DNA of 64,000 nt from Streptomyces sp. NBC_01723 (GCF_036246005.1 NZ_CP109171.1:5568001-5632000), one strand, 5' to 3'. Positions 30,189 to 38,056 are shown, counted from the stretch's first letter. Notes: generated by a model not told the origin, from the letters alone. A program made the numbers and translations.

Positions 30189-30800
30189 ATGATCACTCCT
30201 CGTCTGCGCCGCAGGGCCGCCGCCGCCGTCCTGTCGCTCGCCGCCGTCTTCGCCACGTCGGCCGCCACCGTCCCGGGCTCGGCCGCCACCGCGACGGCGC
30301 CCGCCAAGGCCGCACCGGCCTGCCCCGAGTTCGACGACAAGACCAAGGCCGCCGCCGACCGCGGCGTCGACGTCGACCGCATCACCCCCGAGCCGGTCTG
30401 GCGCACCACCTGCGGCACCCTCTACCGCAGCGACAGCCGGGGCCCGCAGGTCGTCTTCGAGGAGGGCTTCCACGCCAAGGACGTGTACAACGGCCAGTAC
30501 GACGTCGAGAAGTACGTCCTGGTCAACCAGCCCTCGCCGTACGTCTCGACGAGCTACGACCACGACCTGTACAAGACCTGGTACAAGTCCGGCTTCAACT
30601 ACTACATCGACGCCCCCGGCGGCATCGACGTCAACAAGACCATCGGTGACAAGCACAGGTGGGCCGACCAGGTCGAGGTGGCCTTCCCCGGAGGCATCCA
30701 GCGGCAGTACATCGTCGGGGTGTGTCCGGTCGACCGGCAGACCAAGACCGAGATCATGAGCGACTGCGAGAGCAACCCGCACTACCGGCCCTGGCACTGA
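30189..30800 (+). CDS. Secreted DNA (guanine) ADP-ribosyltransferase, ScARP/Scabin type
   Basis: Mono-ADP-ribosyltransferase of the pierisin-like group; ScARP of S. coelicolor and Scabin of S. scabies, to which this sequence is very close from memory, transfer ADP-ribose from NAD to guanine bases. 203 residues: signal peptide (RRRAAAAVLSLAAVFA, cleavage near 30-45), then the catalytic fold with the R-S-E triad: Arg80 in LYRSDSR, the Ser-Thr-Ser at 120-122 in YVSTSYD, and the ARTT-loop Gln161-x-Glu163 (QVEVAFPGG). Four Cys suggest disulphides. ATG at 30189; GTG at 30180 is in frame. The product is probably exported; how the producer avoids self-damage is unknown and no obvious immunity gene is adjacent, only the EF-hand gene downstream. 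Confidence 0.9.
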   Translation: MITPRLRRRAAAAVLSLAAVFATSAATVPGSAATATAPAKAAPACPEFDDKTKAAADRGVDVDRITPEPVWRTTCGTLYRSDSRGPQVVFEEGFHAKDVYNGQYDVEKYVLVNQPSPYVSTSYDHDLYKTWYKSGFNYYIDAPGGIDVNKTIGDKHRWADQVEVAFPGGIQRQYIVGVCPVDRQTKTEIMSDCESNPHYRPWH

Positions 30801-30821
30801 CGCCGCAGCGCGGGCAGATAT

Positions 30822-30837
30822 TCTGACTCGCGTCAGA
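30822..30837. repeat. Palindrome between the ADP-ribosyltransferase and cabC genes
   Basis: TCTGAC / GTCAGA arms with a 4-base centre. It partly overlaps a TATTCT minus-10-like hexamer (30819-30824), so it could be an operator on the cabC promoter, or a short terminator after the transferase gene. Confidence 0.4.
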
Positions 30838-30892
30838 TTCGTCCACGGGGCGAGCAGAGCAGCACAGCCGAGCAGGAATGAGGGGCGGACCG

Positions 30893-31108
30893 GTGGCGGA
30901 CATCGAGGAAGCACGCAGGCAGTTCGACCGCATCGACACGGACGGTGACGGATACATCACCGCCGCCGAGTTCAAGAAGGCCCTCGCCCAGGGCGGCGAC
31001 TGGAACGTCACCGAGTCGGTGGCCGAGGCGATCATCGCCAACCGCGACCTCGACGGCGACAAGCTGATGTCGTTCGAGGAGTTCTGGGCCCCCCTGAACA
31101 AGTCCTGA
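30893..31108 (+). CDS. cabC: EF-hand calcium-binding protein CabC
   Basis: Small cytoplasmic calcium-binding protein, 71 residues, with two EF-hands: loop 1 at 15-26 (DTDGDGYITAAE) and loop 2 at 52-63 (DLDGDKLMSFEE), each with acidic residues at positions 1, 3, 5 and 12. In S. coelicolor CabC is reported to influence calcium-dependent spore germination and aerial growth. I use the GTG at 30893, preceded by GAGGGG at about 8 nt; an ATG five codons earlier (30878) is possible. It lies 92 bp downstream of the ADP-ribosyltransferase gene, with a palindrome between them, and ends in a strong terminator. Confidence 0.87.
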   Translation: MADIEEARRQFDRIDTDGDGYITAAEFKKALAQGGDWNVTESVAEAIIANRDLDGDKLMSFEEFWAPLNKS

Positions 31109-31128
31109 ACCCGCTCCACCCGCACGAC

Positions 31129-31162
31129 GGGGGCGCCTACCGGCCGGGCCGGAGGCGCCCCC
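31129..31162 (+). terminator. Terminator after cabC
   Basis: Perfect 9-bp GC stem (31129-31137 with 31154-31162) starting 20 nt after the stop codon; the 16-nt interior can pair as well. Confidence 0.75.
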
Positions 31163-31220
31163 GTTCGCATGCCTGAGCCAAGACGTTACGTGTGTTCGCC
31201 CGCTTCGTTGTCCACGCGAA

Positions 31221-31241
31221 GGGCCCGCGCCACGCGGGCCC
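31221..31241. repeat. Hairpin just upstream of the endonuclease VII gene
   Basis: 8-bp inverted repeat (31221-31228 with 31234-31241) ending 15 nt before the ATG and next to its ribosome site; it could limit translation of the nuclease or end antisense transcripts. Confidence 0.4.
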
Positions 31242-31256
31242 GCCAGAGGGGGGAAC

Positions 31257-31994
31257 ATGAAGACATGCCGTGCGACCGGCGCCGGGTGGGCCTGTGACCG
31301 CTCTTCGGACCGCTACTCGTTCACGCGAGGCCTGTGCAGGACGCACTACGCGCAAGAGCGCAGGCGCGGTGCGCTGGCACCCATCGACCCGGGCAAGGCC
31401 TCGGCGGAAGGCCGCGAGTGCGGCTTCGACGGCTGCGGGAGGGCGGTGTCCGCCAGCGGGCTCTGTAGGGGCCACTATCAGCAGCATCGGAGCGGGAGGC
31501 CGCTCGCGCCACTGCGGGCGAAGAGGGAGAACGGCGCCGTCCGCCAGATGGTTCAGCTCGGAGTGGTCGAGTGCCTCCACTGCCGCGAGCACAAACCGGT
31601 GTCCGAGTATTCGCGCCTCAACGCGTCGGGGGCTCCGCGACCGTACTGCAAACCGTGCAACGCGGAGCGCGTTCGCCTTGGGCATTACAACCTGACGAAG
31701 GAGTCCGTCGGTCTGCTGCTCCTGCTGCAGGAGGGGAAGTGCGCGATCTGTGGGGCGCCGAGCCCGGATGAGGGGGCCATGCACATCGACCACGACCACG
31801 CGTGTTGCCCGGGCAAGCGGAGCTGCGGAGCCTGTGTGCGGGGCTTGCTGTGCAACCGCTGCAATTTCGGGGGCCTGGGCTGGTACGAAGGCCTGCCTCC
31901 GGAGCTTCGGACCTTCGAGCTGCTCAACAGTTACTTGTCGGATCCCCCGGCGAAGCGGCTGCGGGCGGAGCGAAGCCGTCCCTCAGCCGCATAG
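31257..31994 (+). CDS. Phage-type recombination endonuclease VII domain protein
   Basis: Likely a DNA nuclease, 245 residues. The C-terminal half is an endonuclease VII (T4 gp49-like) His-Me-finger/zinc domain: GKCAICGAP, MHIDHDHACCPG, then GLLCNRCNFGGLGW. The N-terminal half has two Cys-x(n)-Cys-x(n)-GLCxxHY units (near 4-32 and 55-76) and a third Cys pair (CLHC...CKPC), a zinc-finger arrangement common in actinophage HNH nucleases. ATG at 31257 follows AGAGGGGGG at 3 nt. Codon use is a little less GC-biased than in flanking genes. It is convergent, with 5 bp between stops, with a phage-type lysozyme gene, and neither is in the S. coelicolor order as I recall it, so a phage origin is likely. 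Confidence 0.85.
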   Translation: MKTCRATGAGWACDRSSDRYSFTRGLCRTHYAQERRRGALAPIDPGKASAEGRECGFDGCGRAVSASGLCRGHYQQHRSGRPLAPLRAKRENGAVRQMVQLGVVECLHCREHKPVSEYSRLNASGAPRPYCKPCNAERVRLGHYNLTKESVGLLLLLQEGKCAICGAPSPDEGAMHIDHDHACCPGKRSCGACVRGLLCNRCNFGGLGWYEGLPPELRTFELLNSYLSDPPAKRLRAERSRPSAA

Positions 31995-31999
31995 CCCGA

Positions 32000-32557
32000 T
32001 CAGGCGCCGTCGGCCCATTTCTTGAGCGCAGCCTTGCTCTCGAACGCGGCGACGTTCGTGTCGAGGGGATTGTCGGTGTACTGATGGAAGCGCCACGCGG
32101 CCTGGATCCTCGGCTTGCCCGCCGTCACGTAGTCGGCGATCCAGAGTCCGTCACCGGCGTACGAGGTCGTGTCCACGGACAACCAGAAATGCCTGTTGGC
32201 GTAGAGGATTACCCGGTTGTCCGGCCGCAGGGCTCTGACCTTCCGGATGAAGCTGTCCTTCTCCGCGTTGCTCGCGTGGGTGCCCTCGCCCGTCGTCTCC
32301 CAGTCGACGGCGAGGATGTCACCCTTGCGGTCGGGGGCCTTGGAGACGAAGTACGAGGCCTGGGCGTCGAGGTTGCCCGGCCACAGGAAGTGGTAGAAGC
32401 CGACGACGAGCCCGGCGTCGCGGCCGCGCTCCGTCTGTGCCGCGAGCTTCGGGTTGACGTAGGTGCGGCCTTCCGTCGCCTTGACGAAGACGAAGGAGAG
32501 GCCGTCCGTGCCGTAACTGGACGACTGGTACGCGCTGACGTCGATGCCGCGCAGCAT
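32000..32557 (-). CDS. GH25 muramidase (phage-type lysozyme), no signal peptide
   Basis: N,O-diacetylmuramidase cutting the glycan strands of peptidoglycan. The 185-residue protein is a bare GH25 domain: MLRGIDVSAYQ at the N-terminus (Asp6), FVFVKATEG, GFYHFLWPG and the catalytic ILAVDWETTG (Asp85, Glu87). ATG at 32557 follows GGGAGG at 4 nt. There is no signal peptide or wall-binding repeat, unlike secreted Streptomyces GH25 enzymes, so it fits a phage endolysin that needs a holin or lysis for access. No holin gene is visible. It may be a domesticated phage remnant together with the convergent endonuclease. Confidence 0.9.
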   Translation of the reverse strand: MLRGIDVSAYQSSSYGTDGLSFVFVKATEGRTYVNPKLAAQTERGRDAGLVVGFYHFLWPGNLDAQASYFVSKAPDRKGDILAVDWETTGEGTHASNAEKDSFIRKVRALRPDNRVILYANRHFWLSVDTTSYAGDGLWIADYVTAGKPRIQAAWRFHQYTDNPLDTNVAAFESKAALKKWADGA

Positions 32558-32734
32558 GGGCCCTCCCTGAGGAGCTGTGGGGGAACGGGAGTTGGTTATT
32601 CCCCACCATGGCACGGGTGATCCCCGCCCGAAGCGGAAACGTCGACTTCGCTTGCCCTGGGCGCTGTTGACGCGCGTAGCCCCGTATCGCACGCTGGTCC
32701 GGTCCGTGTTCGGCTCGACGGTCGGGAGGCCGGG

Positions 32735-33469
32735 ATGTTCAGACGCGCGTCACGCTTGCTTCTCTCATTTGTCATGCTCATGGCTGGAGCGGCGGCGGGT
32801 GTGGGGGTCACCGCCACCGCCGCGCACGCCGACTCCTGCTACACCTGGAACCGCACCCTCTCCCAGGGATCCTCCGGCGGCGACGTCACCCAGCTCCAGA
32901 TCAGGGTCGCCGGCTGGGTCACCTCGGGGGAGCGGCTCTCCTACGACGGGCAGTACGGCGCCCGCACCGCCGCCGCCGTGAAGAAGTTCCAGGCCGCGTA
33001 CGGGCTGGGCGCGGACGGCGTCGCCGGACCGGCCACCTTCAGCAAGATCTACGCCCTCCAGGACGCGGACTGCACGCCCGTCCACTTCAGCTACGCGGAA
33101 CTCAACAAGTGCAACTCCGACTGGTCCGGCGGCGCGGTATCCGCCGCCACCGCCAAGGCGAACGCGCTGAGGACCATGTGGAAACTGGAGGCGATGCGGC
33201 ACGCCCTCGGGGACGTGCCGATCACCATCTCCAGCGGCTTCCGCTCCCGAGCCTGCAACAACGCCGTCGGCGGCTCGGCCACCAGCCGGCACCTCTACGG
33301 CGACGCGGCCGACCTCACCGGATCACCCAGCTTCTGCCGCCTGGCACAGCAGTCCAGGACCCACGGCTTCTCGGAGATCCTCGGCCCGGGCTACCCCGGC
33401 CACAACGACCACACCCACGTGGCCTTCGACCCCTCGCCGTACTGGTCGGCGCCGAACTGCGGCATCTGA
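32735..33469 (+). CDS. Secreted zinc D-Ala-D-Ala carboxypeptidase (M15) with PG-binding domain
   Basis: Trims peptidoglycan stem peptides outside the cell. 244 residues: signal peptide ending ATAAHADS, a PG_binding_1 domain (about 38-110; LSQGSSGGDVTQLQ ... DGVAGPATF), and an M15A domain with zinc ligands His186 and Asp193 (SRHLYGDAAD) and His228, plus His226 in HTHV; cysteines are placed as in the S. albus G zinc DD-peptidase. ATG at 32735 follows GGGAGG at 5 nt. The promoter should lie in the 177 bp divergent from the GH25 gene. Confidence 0.92.
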   Translation: MFRRASRLLLSFVMLMAGAAAGVGVTATAAHADSCYTWNRTLSQGSSGGDVTQLQIRVAGWVTSGERLSYDGQYGARTAAAVKKFQAAYGLGADGVAGPATFSKIYALQDADCTPVHFSYAELNKCNSDWSGGAVSAATAKANALRTMWKLEAMRHALGDVPITISSGFRSRACNNAVGGSATSRHLYGDAADLTGSPSFCRLAQQSRTHGFSEILGPGYPGHNDHTHVAFDPSPYWSAPNCGI

Positions 33470-33507
33470 CGTGCCGGGGCCCGGCGCCCGCCCGATACGC
33501 TCTCGGG

Positions 33508-34101
33508 GTGACGCAGCAACGCACGCGCGACGAACGGCGGCCCGCGAACGACGGGCGCAAGGCTGCCGCCCGCAACCGGGCCGCGCTGATCGCCGCTGCC
33601 CGGGAGATCTACGCCGACTCCGGGCTGAACGCCCCGCTGTCCGCGATCGCGCGTCGGGCCGGCGTCGGCCAGGGTGTGCTGTACCGGCACTTCCCCGACC
33701 GGGCCGCCGTGGCGACGGCGGTCCTGGACGAGAACGTGCGGCAGATCGAGGAGGCCGCGGCGGAGCCGGGAGCGGACATCGCCGGAGTTCTGGGTGTCCT
33801 GACGTGGCACCAGACGCAGTCCGCGGCCTTCATCAGCCTGCTGCACGCGGACAGGGCGGGCGAGATGTCCGCGGTCCCGAAGTACGCCTCCGCCCTGTCC
33901 GAGCGGGTCGAGCGGGCCCTGCGTGAACACCTGCCGGCAGGGCATCGGCTGGGCGGAGAGCGGGAGGACCTCATGGTCGCCGTCGCGATGGTCTCCGGTG
34001 CCGTCACCGGCCCCACCCGTGAGCACAGGGAACGCCGGGCGCTGGCGGCCTGGCGGCTGCTCGGTGTCGAGGTGGGCGCGGTGCGGCCCTACGAGAAGTG
34101 A
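33508..34101 (+). CDS. TetR-family regulator
   Basis: Ligand-responsive repressor, 197 residues. The N-terminal HTH is clear (LSAIARRAGVGQGVLYRHFPD, near residues 49-70), followed by a C-terminal ligand domain of the kind found with SDR and monooxygenase clusters. GTG at 33508 has no SD; TACGCT (33496-33501) ends 6 bases upstream, suggesting a leaderless mRNA. It converges on the lactonase-like gene (12 bp between stops) and is one of two TetR genes bracketing the lactonase / Baeyer-Villiger monooxygenase / SDR set; the 20-bp palindrome at 35191-35210 is a plausible target. Confidence 0.88.
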   Translation: MTQQRTRDERRPANDGRKAAARNRAALIAAAREIYADSGLNAPLSAIARRAGVGQGVLYRHFPDRAAVATAVLDENVRQIEEAAAEPGADIAGVLGVLTWHQTQSAAFISLLHADRAGEMSAVPKYASALSERVERALREHLPAGHRLGGEREDLMVAVAMVSGAVTGPTREHRERRALAAWRLLGVEVGAVRPYEK

Positions 34102-34113
34102 CCGGCTGCGCGT

Positions 34114-35142
34114 TCAGCCGCCGTTGGACTGCCGTACGCCCCGCCCCAGGGCCTCGAAGCCGTACAGATAGCCGCCGGCGGGACCGCTGACGGTGAGGTA
34201 GGCCTTGGTGCCTCCGGGCGTGATCGCCACATTGGTCGCGGACTGGAGGCCGGCGGCGGCGCGGGCGGGGACCTCGACGGTCGCCAGACGTTCACCGTGC
34301 GGGCTGTAGACGGCCATCGCGGGGCGGCCGTGCAGGGCCTGGTAGAGGTTGCCGTCCGCGTCCACGGCGATCGAGTCGGTCTGGGCGACGCCCCCGTCGA
34401 CCCGGATGGCGGTGTGCCGTGAGGCGACACCGCCATCGTCGTCCAGGAGAAGGTAGGAGACGCGGTTCTCCGTCAGCTCGCTGAACCACAGTCCGCGGTA
34501 CCGCGCGTCGAACGAGATCCCGTTCGGCGCCGCCAGCCCGGCCGCCAGCACCGTGGCGTTCTTCCCGGTCCGGTCGATGCGCACCACGCGGCCCTTCGGC
34601 TCCCCCTCGGACATGCCGCGGGAGTCGCTGACGTACAGGTTGCCGTCCCGGTCGAAGGCGAGGTCGTCGGGGTTCATGGGGGCGCCGCCGACCTCGCCGG
34701 AGAAGAAGGTCCGCGGGTCGCCGCCGTCCGGGGCCAGGCTGACGATGTCGCCGTGGGAGAAGTCCGTCAGGTAGACGCGTCCGTCGTACGGGCTGAACTG
34801 CGCTGACGTGTAGGTGCCGCGGTCGTCGGTGTGGACGGCGCGCGACGTCTTGCGGTGGACGTCGACGCGCAGCACCTTGGGCTCACCGGCGGGGGCGGTG
34901 ACGTCGACGACGAGCAGGTCGCCGTTCTCGTCGAAGGTGGGGCCCTCCAGCAGGGTCATGCCGGTCTCCTCGTGGGGCTGCGTCAGCCGCATGACCTTCT
35001 CCGCCCGGACGGTCCTGCCCTCGCCGGTCGCGGCCGGCGTGTCCGCGGCCGGGCCCGTGGTGGTGGCGGTGCCGCACCCGGTGAGGGCCAGCAGGCCGGT
35101 CGTGGCGAGCGCGGTCAGAGATCGGATCGGGAGTCGTCGCAT
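34114..35142 (-). CDS. SMP-30/gluconolactonase-like beta-propeller lipoprotein
   Basis: Six-bladed beta-propeller of the SMP-30/lactonase class, 342 residues, with a lipoprotein signal (RRLPIRSLTALATTG then LTGC). Repeated blade motifs are visible: LLEGPTFDENGDLLVVD, NPDDLAFDRDGNLYVSD, LAAPNGISFDARYRGLWF and TDSIAVDADGNLYQA, with the acidic and Asn residues that bind the metal in this family. ATG at 35142 follows AGGAAG at about 10 nt; a GTG four codons earlier is the alternative. It is divergent from the monooxygenase gene over a palindromic operator candidate, so it may hydrolyse the lactone that enzyme forms, although it would act outside the membrane. Confidence 0.82.
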   Translation of the reverse strand: MRRLPIRSLTALATTGLLALTGCGTATTTGPAADTPAATGEGRTVRAEKVMRLTQPHEETGMTLLEGPTFDENGDLLVVDVTAPAGEPKVLRVDVHRKTSRAVHTDDRGTYTSAQFSPYDGRVYLTDFSHGDIVSLAPDGGDPRTFFSGEVGGAPMNPDDLAFDRDGNLYVSDSRGMSEGEPKGRVVRIDRTGKNATVLAAGLAAPNGISFDARYRGLWFSELTENRVSYLLLDDDGGVASRHTAIRVDGGVAQTDSIAVDADGNLYQALHGRPAMAVYSPHGERLATVEVPARAAAGLQSATNVAITPGGTKAYLTVSGPAGGYLYGFEALGRGVRQSNGG

Positions 35143-35190
35143 GGGGGTCACTCTTCCTGTCCGAGGGATGCGGAAGCTGTCTCGATCGCA

Positions 35191-35210
35191 ACCGGACAAC
35201 GCTGTCCGGT
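35191..35210. promoter_or_regulatory. 20-bp palindromic operator candidate
   Basis: Perfect 8-bp arms ACCGGACA / TGTCCGGT around ACGC, in the 172-bp divergent promoter region of the lactonase and monooxygenase genes. Size and symmetry fit a TetR-dimer site. Confidence 0.6.
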
Positions 35211-35227
35211 ACTTGCTACGGTAGTGC

Positions 35228-35290
35228 ATGCCTGCTCAAGTCCGGTGCCCCTGCGGCTACTTCACGGACGGAGCGGGCGTCTGGCAGTGA
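35228..35290 (+). CDS. Possible 20-codon leader ORF upstream of the monooxygenase
   Basis: ATG to TGA, encoding MPAQVRCPCGYFTDGAGVWQ, located between the operator candidate and the monooxygenase start. It has no convincing SD and could be chance; the Cys-Pro-Cys pair is curious. Listed because it would be translated if the promoter lies at the palindrome. Confidence 0.2.
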   Translation: MPAQVRCPCGYFTDGAGVWQ

Positions 35291-35314
35291 ACCGGAAGGA
35301 TCGAGGCCCCCCAC

Positions 35315-37123
35315 ATGACGCACAGCGAAGCGCTGTCCCCCGAGGCGCTGGCCGAGCTGAGGCGGCGCTACCGCCTCGAACGGGAGCGCCGGGTACGGCC
35401 CGACGGCGCCCGGCAGTACCTCGCCGCGGAGGCCCGTTTCGGCTACTACGCCGAAGACCCCTACGCGGGCGCGGCGACCGGGCGGGAGCCGCTGCGGGAC
35501 ACCGTGGACGTCGTGGTCGTCGGCGGCGGGTTCGGCGGCATCCTCGCGGGCGCGCGGCTGCGCCAGCAGGGCGTCCGCCGCATCCGGGTCGTCGAGAAGG
35601 GCGGTGACTTCGGAGGCACCTGGTACTGGAACCGGTATCCGGGCATCCACTGCGACGTCGAGTCGCACGTGTACCTGCCGATGCTCGACGAGACCGGGTA
35701 CGTGCCGGAGTGGAAGTACGCGCCCGGCGAGGAGATCCGCCGGCACGCGGTGCGGACGGCCGAGAAGTTCGGCCTCCGCGCGGACGCGTTGTTCTCCACG
35801 GCGGTGACGTCCCTGACCTGGGACGACACCTGTGGTGCGTGGACCGTCACGACCGACCGGGGTGACGAGTTCCGCGCGACGTACGTCGTCACGGCCACCG
35901 GCACCCTGACCGAGCTCAAGCTGCCCGGCATACCCGGAATCGAGGAGTTCGAGGGCCACACCTTCCACACGTCGCGCTGGGACTACGCGTACACGGGAGG
36001 GACCCCGCAGGGCGGTCTGACCCGTCTCGCGGGCAAGCGGGTGGGGGTCGTGGGCACCGGCGCCACCGGTATCCAGGTCGTCCCCGCGCTGGCCGAGGAC
36101 GCCGGACACCTCTACGTCTTCCAGCGCACGCCGTCCACGGTGGACGTCCGCGGCAACCGGCGCACCACCGCTCGGGACGTCGGCGCCGACCGTGACGGCT
36201 GGGCGCGGGAACGCCGCGACAACTTCCTGGGCATCGTCTCCGGCGAGCACGTCGACGACGACCTCGTGGCGGACCGGTGGACCTCGTCGGCCGGCCTCCT
36301 GGAGAAGCTCCTGCCGAGTTTCCGGCGGCAGGGGGACCCGGTGGCCTTCGAGGCGGCCTACGAGGCCGCGGACGCCGCGAAGATGAACGAGATCCGGGCC
36401 CGGGTCGAGCGGGTCGTCACCGACCCGGACACGGCCGAGCTGCTCAAGCCCTGGTACCGGTACGCCTGCAAGCGTCCCACGTTCTCCGACCTCTACCTCC
36501 AGGCCTTCAACCGGAACAACGTCACCCTGGTCGACACCGCCGACACGCAGGGCATCGAGCGGATGACCGCACGCGGTGTGGTGGTCGGCGACACCGAGTA
36601 CGCCCTCGACTGCCTGATCTTCGCGACCGGATTCTCCGTCGGGAACTCCGGCGTCCACTCCGGCCGACTGCCCGTGTACGGCAGGGATGGGGTCGCGCTG
36701 CGGGACGCCTGGCGGGAGCGGGGGCCGCGCACACTGCACGGGTTCACGAGCAACGGCTTCCCGAACCTGATCCAGCTGGGGGGCGTCCAGGGTGCCGCCA
36801 GCGTCAACTTCACCCACGTGCTCGACGAACACGCCGTGCACGCCGCGGCGTTGGTCGCCGCCGCCGAGGACCGGGGTGCGGTGATCGAGCCGTCCCGCGA
36901 GGCCGAGGACGCCTGGCTCGCGGTGCTGGCCGAGCACGCCCCGGACCACGAGTGGTTCCACGCCGAGTGCACCCCCGGCTACTACAACGGCGAGGGGCGC
37001 GGCCGGCCCAACGGCCCGAACGCCTACCCGCACGGCGCGTTCGCCTTCCACCAGCTCCTGGCGGCGTGGCGCGAGACGTCCGTGGGCGAGGTCCTCACGC
37101 CCCGCGGGCGGGCGCGGACCTGA
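35315..37123 (+). CDS. Baeyer-Villiger monooxygenase (FAD/NADPH)
   Basis: Inserts oxygen next to a ketone to give an ester or lactone using NADPH, O2 and FAD. The 602-residue protein has an N-terminal helical extension (about 60 residues), Rossmann motif VVVVGGGFGG (near 66-75), the type I BVMO fingerprint FEGHTFHTSRWD (Phe212, His218, Trp222), and a second Rossmann motif VGVVGTGATG. A GGTWYWNRYPG segment follows the FAD site as in cyclohexanone-type enzymes; the extended N-terminus resembles the larger cyclopentadecanone/steroid-type group. ATG at 35315 follows GAGG at 8 nt. The gene sits between a lactonase-like and an SDR gene with two TetR genes, pointing to alcohol -> ketone -> lactone -> acid conversion. 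Confidence 0.93.
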   Translation: MTHSEALSPEALAELRRRYRLERERRVRPDGARQYLAAEARFGYYAEDPYAGAATGREPLRDTVDVVVVGGGFGGILAGARLRQQGVRRIRVVEKGGDFGGTWYWNRYPGIHCDVESHVYLPMLDETGYVPEWKYAPGEEIRRHAVRTAEKFGLRADALFSTAVTSLTWDDTCGAWTVTTDRGDEFRATYVVTATGTLTELKLPGIPGIEEFEGHTFHTSRWDYAYTGGTPQGGLTRLAGKRVGVVGTGATGIQVVPALAEDAGHLYVFQRTPSTVDVRGNRRTTARDVGADRDGWARERRDNFLGIVSGEHVDDDLVADRWTSSAGLLEKLLPSFRRQGDPVAFEAAYEAADAAKMNEIRARVERVVTDPDTAELLKPWYRYACKRPTFSDLYLQAFNRNNVTLVDTADTQGIERMTARGVVVGDTEYALDCLIFATGFSVGNSGVHSGRLPVYGRDGVALRDAWRERGPRTLHGFTSNGFPNLIQLGGVQGAASVNFTHVLDEHAVHAAALVAAAEDRGAVIEPSREAEDAWLAVLAEHAPDHEWFHAECTPGYYNGEGRGRPNGPNAYPHGAFAFHQLLAAWRETSVGEVLTPRGRART

Positions 37124-37144
37124 GCGTCCGTGGCGACCGGGGAC

Positions 37145-37172
37145 GCCGGAGGCCCGTCAACGGGCCTCCGGC
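37145..37172. terminator. Bidirectional terminator between BVMO and SDR genes
   Basis: Perfect 12-bp stem (37145-37156 with 37161-37172) with loop TCAA, between convergent genes. Confidence 0.8.
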
Positions 37173-37206
37173 GGAGTCCCTTGACGGGAGCCTGGCCCGA
37201 AGCCCG

Positions 37207-37995
37207 TCAGACGGCGGACCAGCCGTCGTCGACCGGCAGGATCGCGCCGTTGATGTTGCTCGCCGCGTCCGAGGCGAGGAAAAGGATCGCGGCCGCCTGC
37301 TCCTCCGGCTGCGACACCCGGCCGAGGTTGACGAAGTGCGGGCCGATCGCCGACGGGCCGTGTGCCGTCGCGTCGGCCCGCACTCCGATCGCGGTCGCCG
37401 TGCCGCCCGGGCAGATCGCGTTGGACCGGATGCCGTGGTTGCGGTACATCACCGCCAGCGACTTCGTCAGCCCCACCACGCCGTGCTTGGACGCCGTGTA
37501 CGCGGCACCCGCCGCGCTGCCGCGCAGGGCGGCCTCGGACGCGGTGTTCACTATGGCGCCCCGGCCCGCGGCCAGCATGTGCGGCAGTACGGCGCGGGTG
37601 AGAAGGAAGGGAGCGGTGAGGTTGACCCGGATGAGCCGTTCCCATTCGGCGTCGCTCACGTCGGCCAGGGCCGACATGCTGTCCATGATCCCCGCGTTGT
37701 TCACCAGGACGTCCACGCCGCCGAACCGCTCGACGGCCGTCGCCGTGACGCGGTCCACCACGCTCTGCTCACTGAGGTCGCCCGTGACGGCCACCGCGGT
37801 GCCGCCCGACCGCTCGATCTCCTCGACGGCCGCCGCGGCCCCGCCGCTGTTGAGGTCGGCCACCACGACTCGGTCGCCCTGGGCGGCGAAGGCGAGGGCG
37901 GCCGCGCGGCCGATGCCTGATCCGGCTCCGGTGACGATCACGCCGCGTCCGTTCGGATGGCCGGTGTCGGCGGTGTCGGCGGTGTCGCCGGTCAT
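37207..37995 (-). CDS. Short-chain dehydrogenase/reductase (classical SDR)
   Basis: NAD(P)-dependent alcohol/ketone oxidoreductase, 262 residues. Motifs: TGAGSGIG near residues 24-31, the acidic VVVADLN that favours NAD over NADP, NNAG, and active site Ser153 ... Tyr166-x3-Lys170 (YTASK). The first 15 residues carry a small TADTADTG repeat. ATG at 37995 follows GGAG at 6 nt. Its promoter seems to face the TetR gene at 38118: TAGGAT (minus-10) with a 15-bp palindrome over the minus-35 position. Probable partner of the Baeyer-Villiger enzyme, making the ketone. Confidence 0.9.
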   Translation of the reverse strand: MTGDTADTADTGHPNGRGVIVTGAGSGIGRAAALAFAAQGDRVVVADLNSGGAAAAVEEIERSGGTAVAVTGDLSEQSVVDRVTATAVERFGGVDVLVNNAGIMDSMSALADVSDAEWERLIRVNLTAPFLLTRAVLPHMLAAGRGAIVNTASEAALRGSAAGAAYTASKHGVVGLTKSLAVMYRNHGIRSNAICPGGTATAIGVRADATAHGPSAIGPHFVNLGRVSQPEEQAAAILFLASDAASNINGAILPVDDGWSAV

Positions 37996-38056
37996 GACGT
38001 GCTCCGTCCGCTGAGGTGCCTGTCGGTGCGGTGAGGCGCCGCGCCACCGCACCGGC

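Noticed and set aside
30822..30837. Strong terminator for the ADP-ribosyltransferase gene
   Set aside because: The 6-bp stem is short and overlaps a minus-10-like hexamer, so I list it only as a palindrome of open function.
31681..31960. Further TTA codons (for example in the endonuclease VII gene, CAT TAC and AGT TAC)
   Set aside because: These TTA trinucleotides are out of frame, spanning two codons, so they are not leucine codons.
31169..32690. A complete integrated phage or transposon around the nuclease and lysozyme genes
   Set aside because: No integrase, transposase, structural genes or flanking direct repeats were seen, so only phage-derived genes are claimed.
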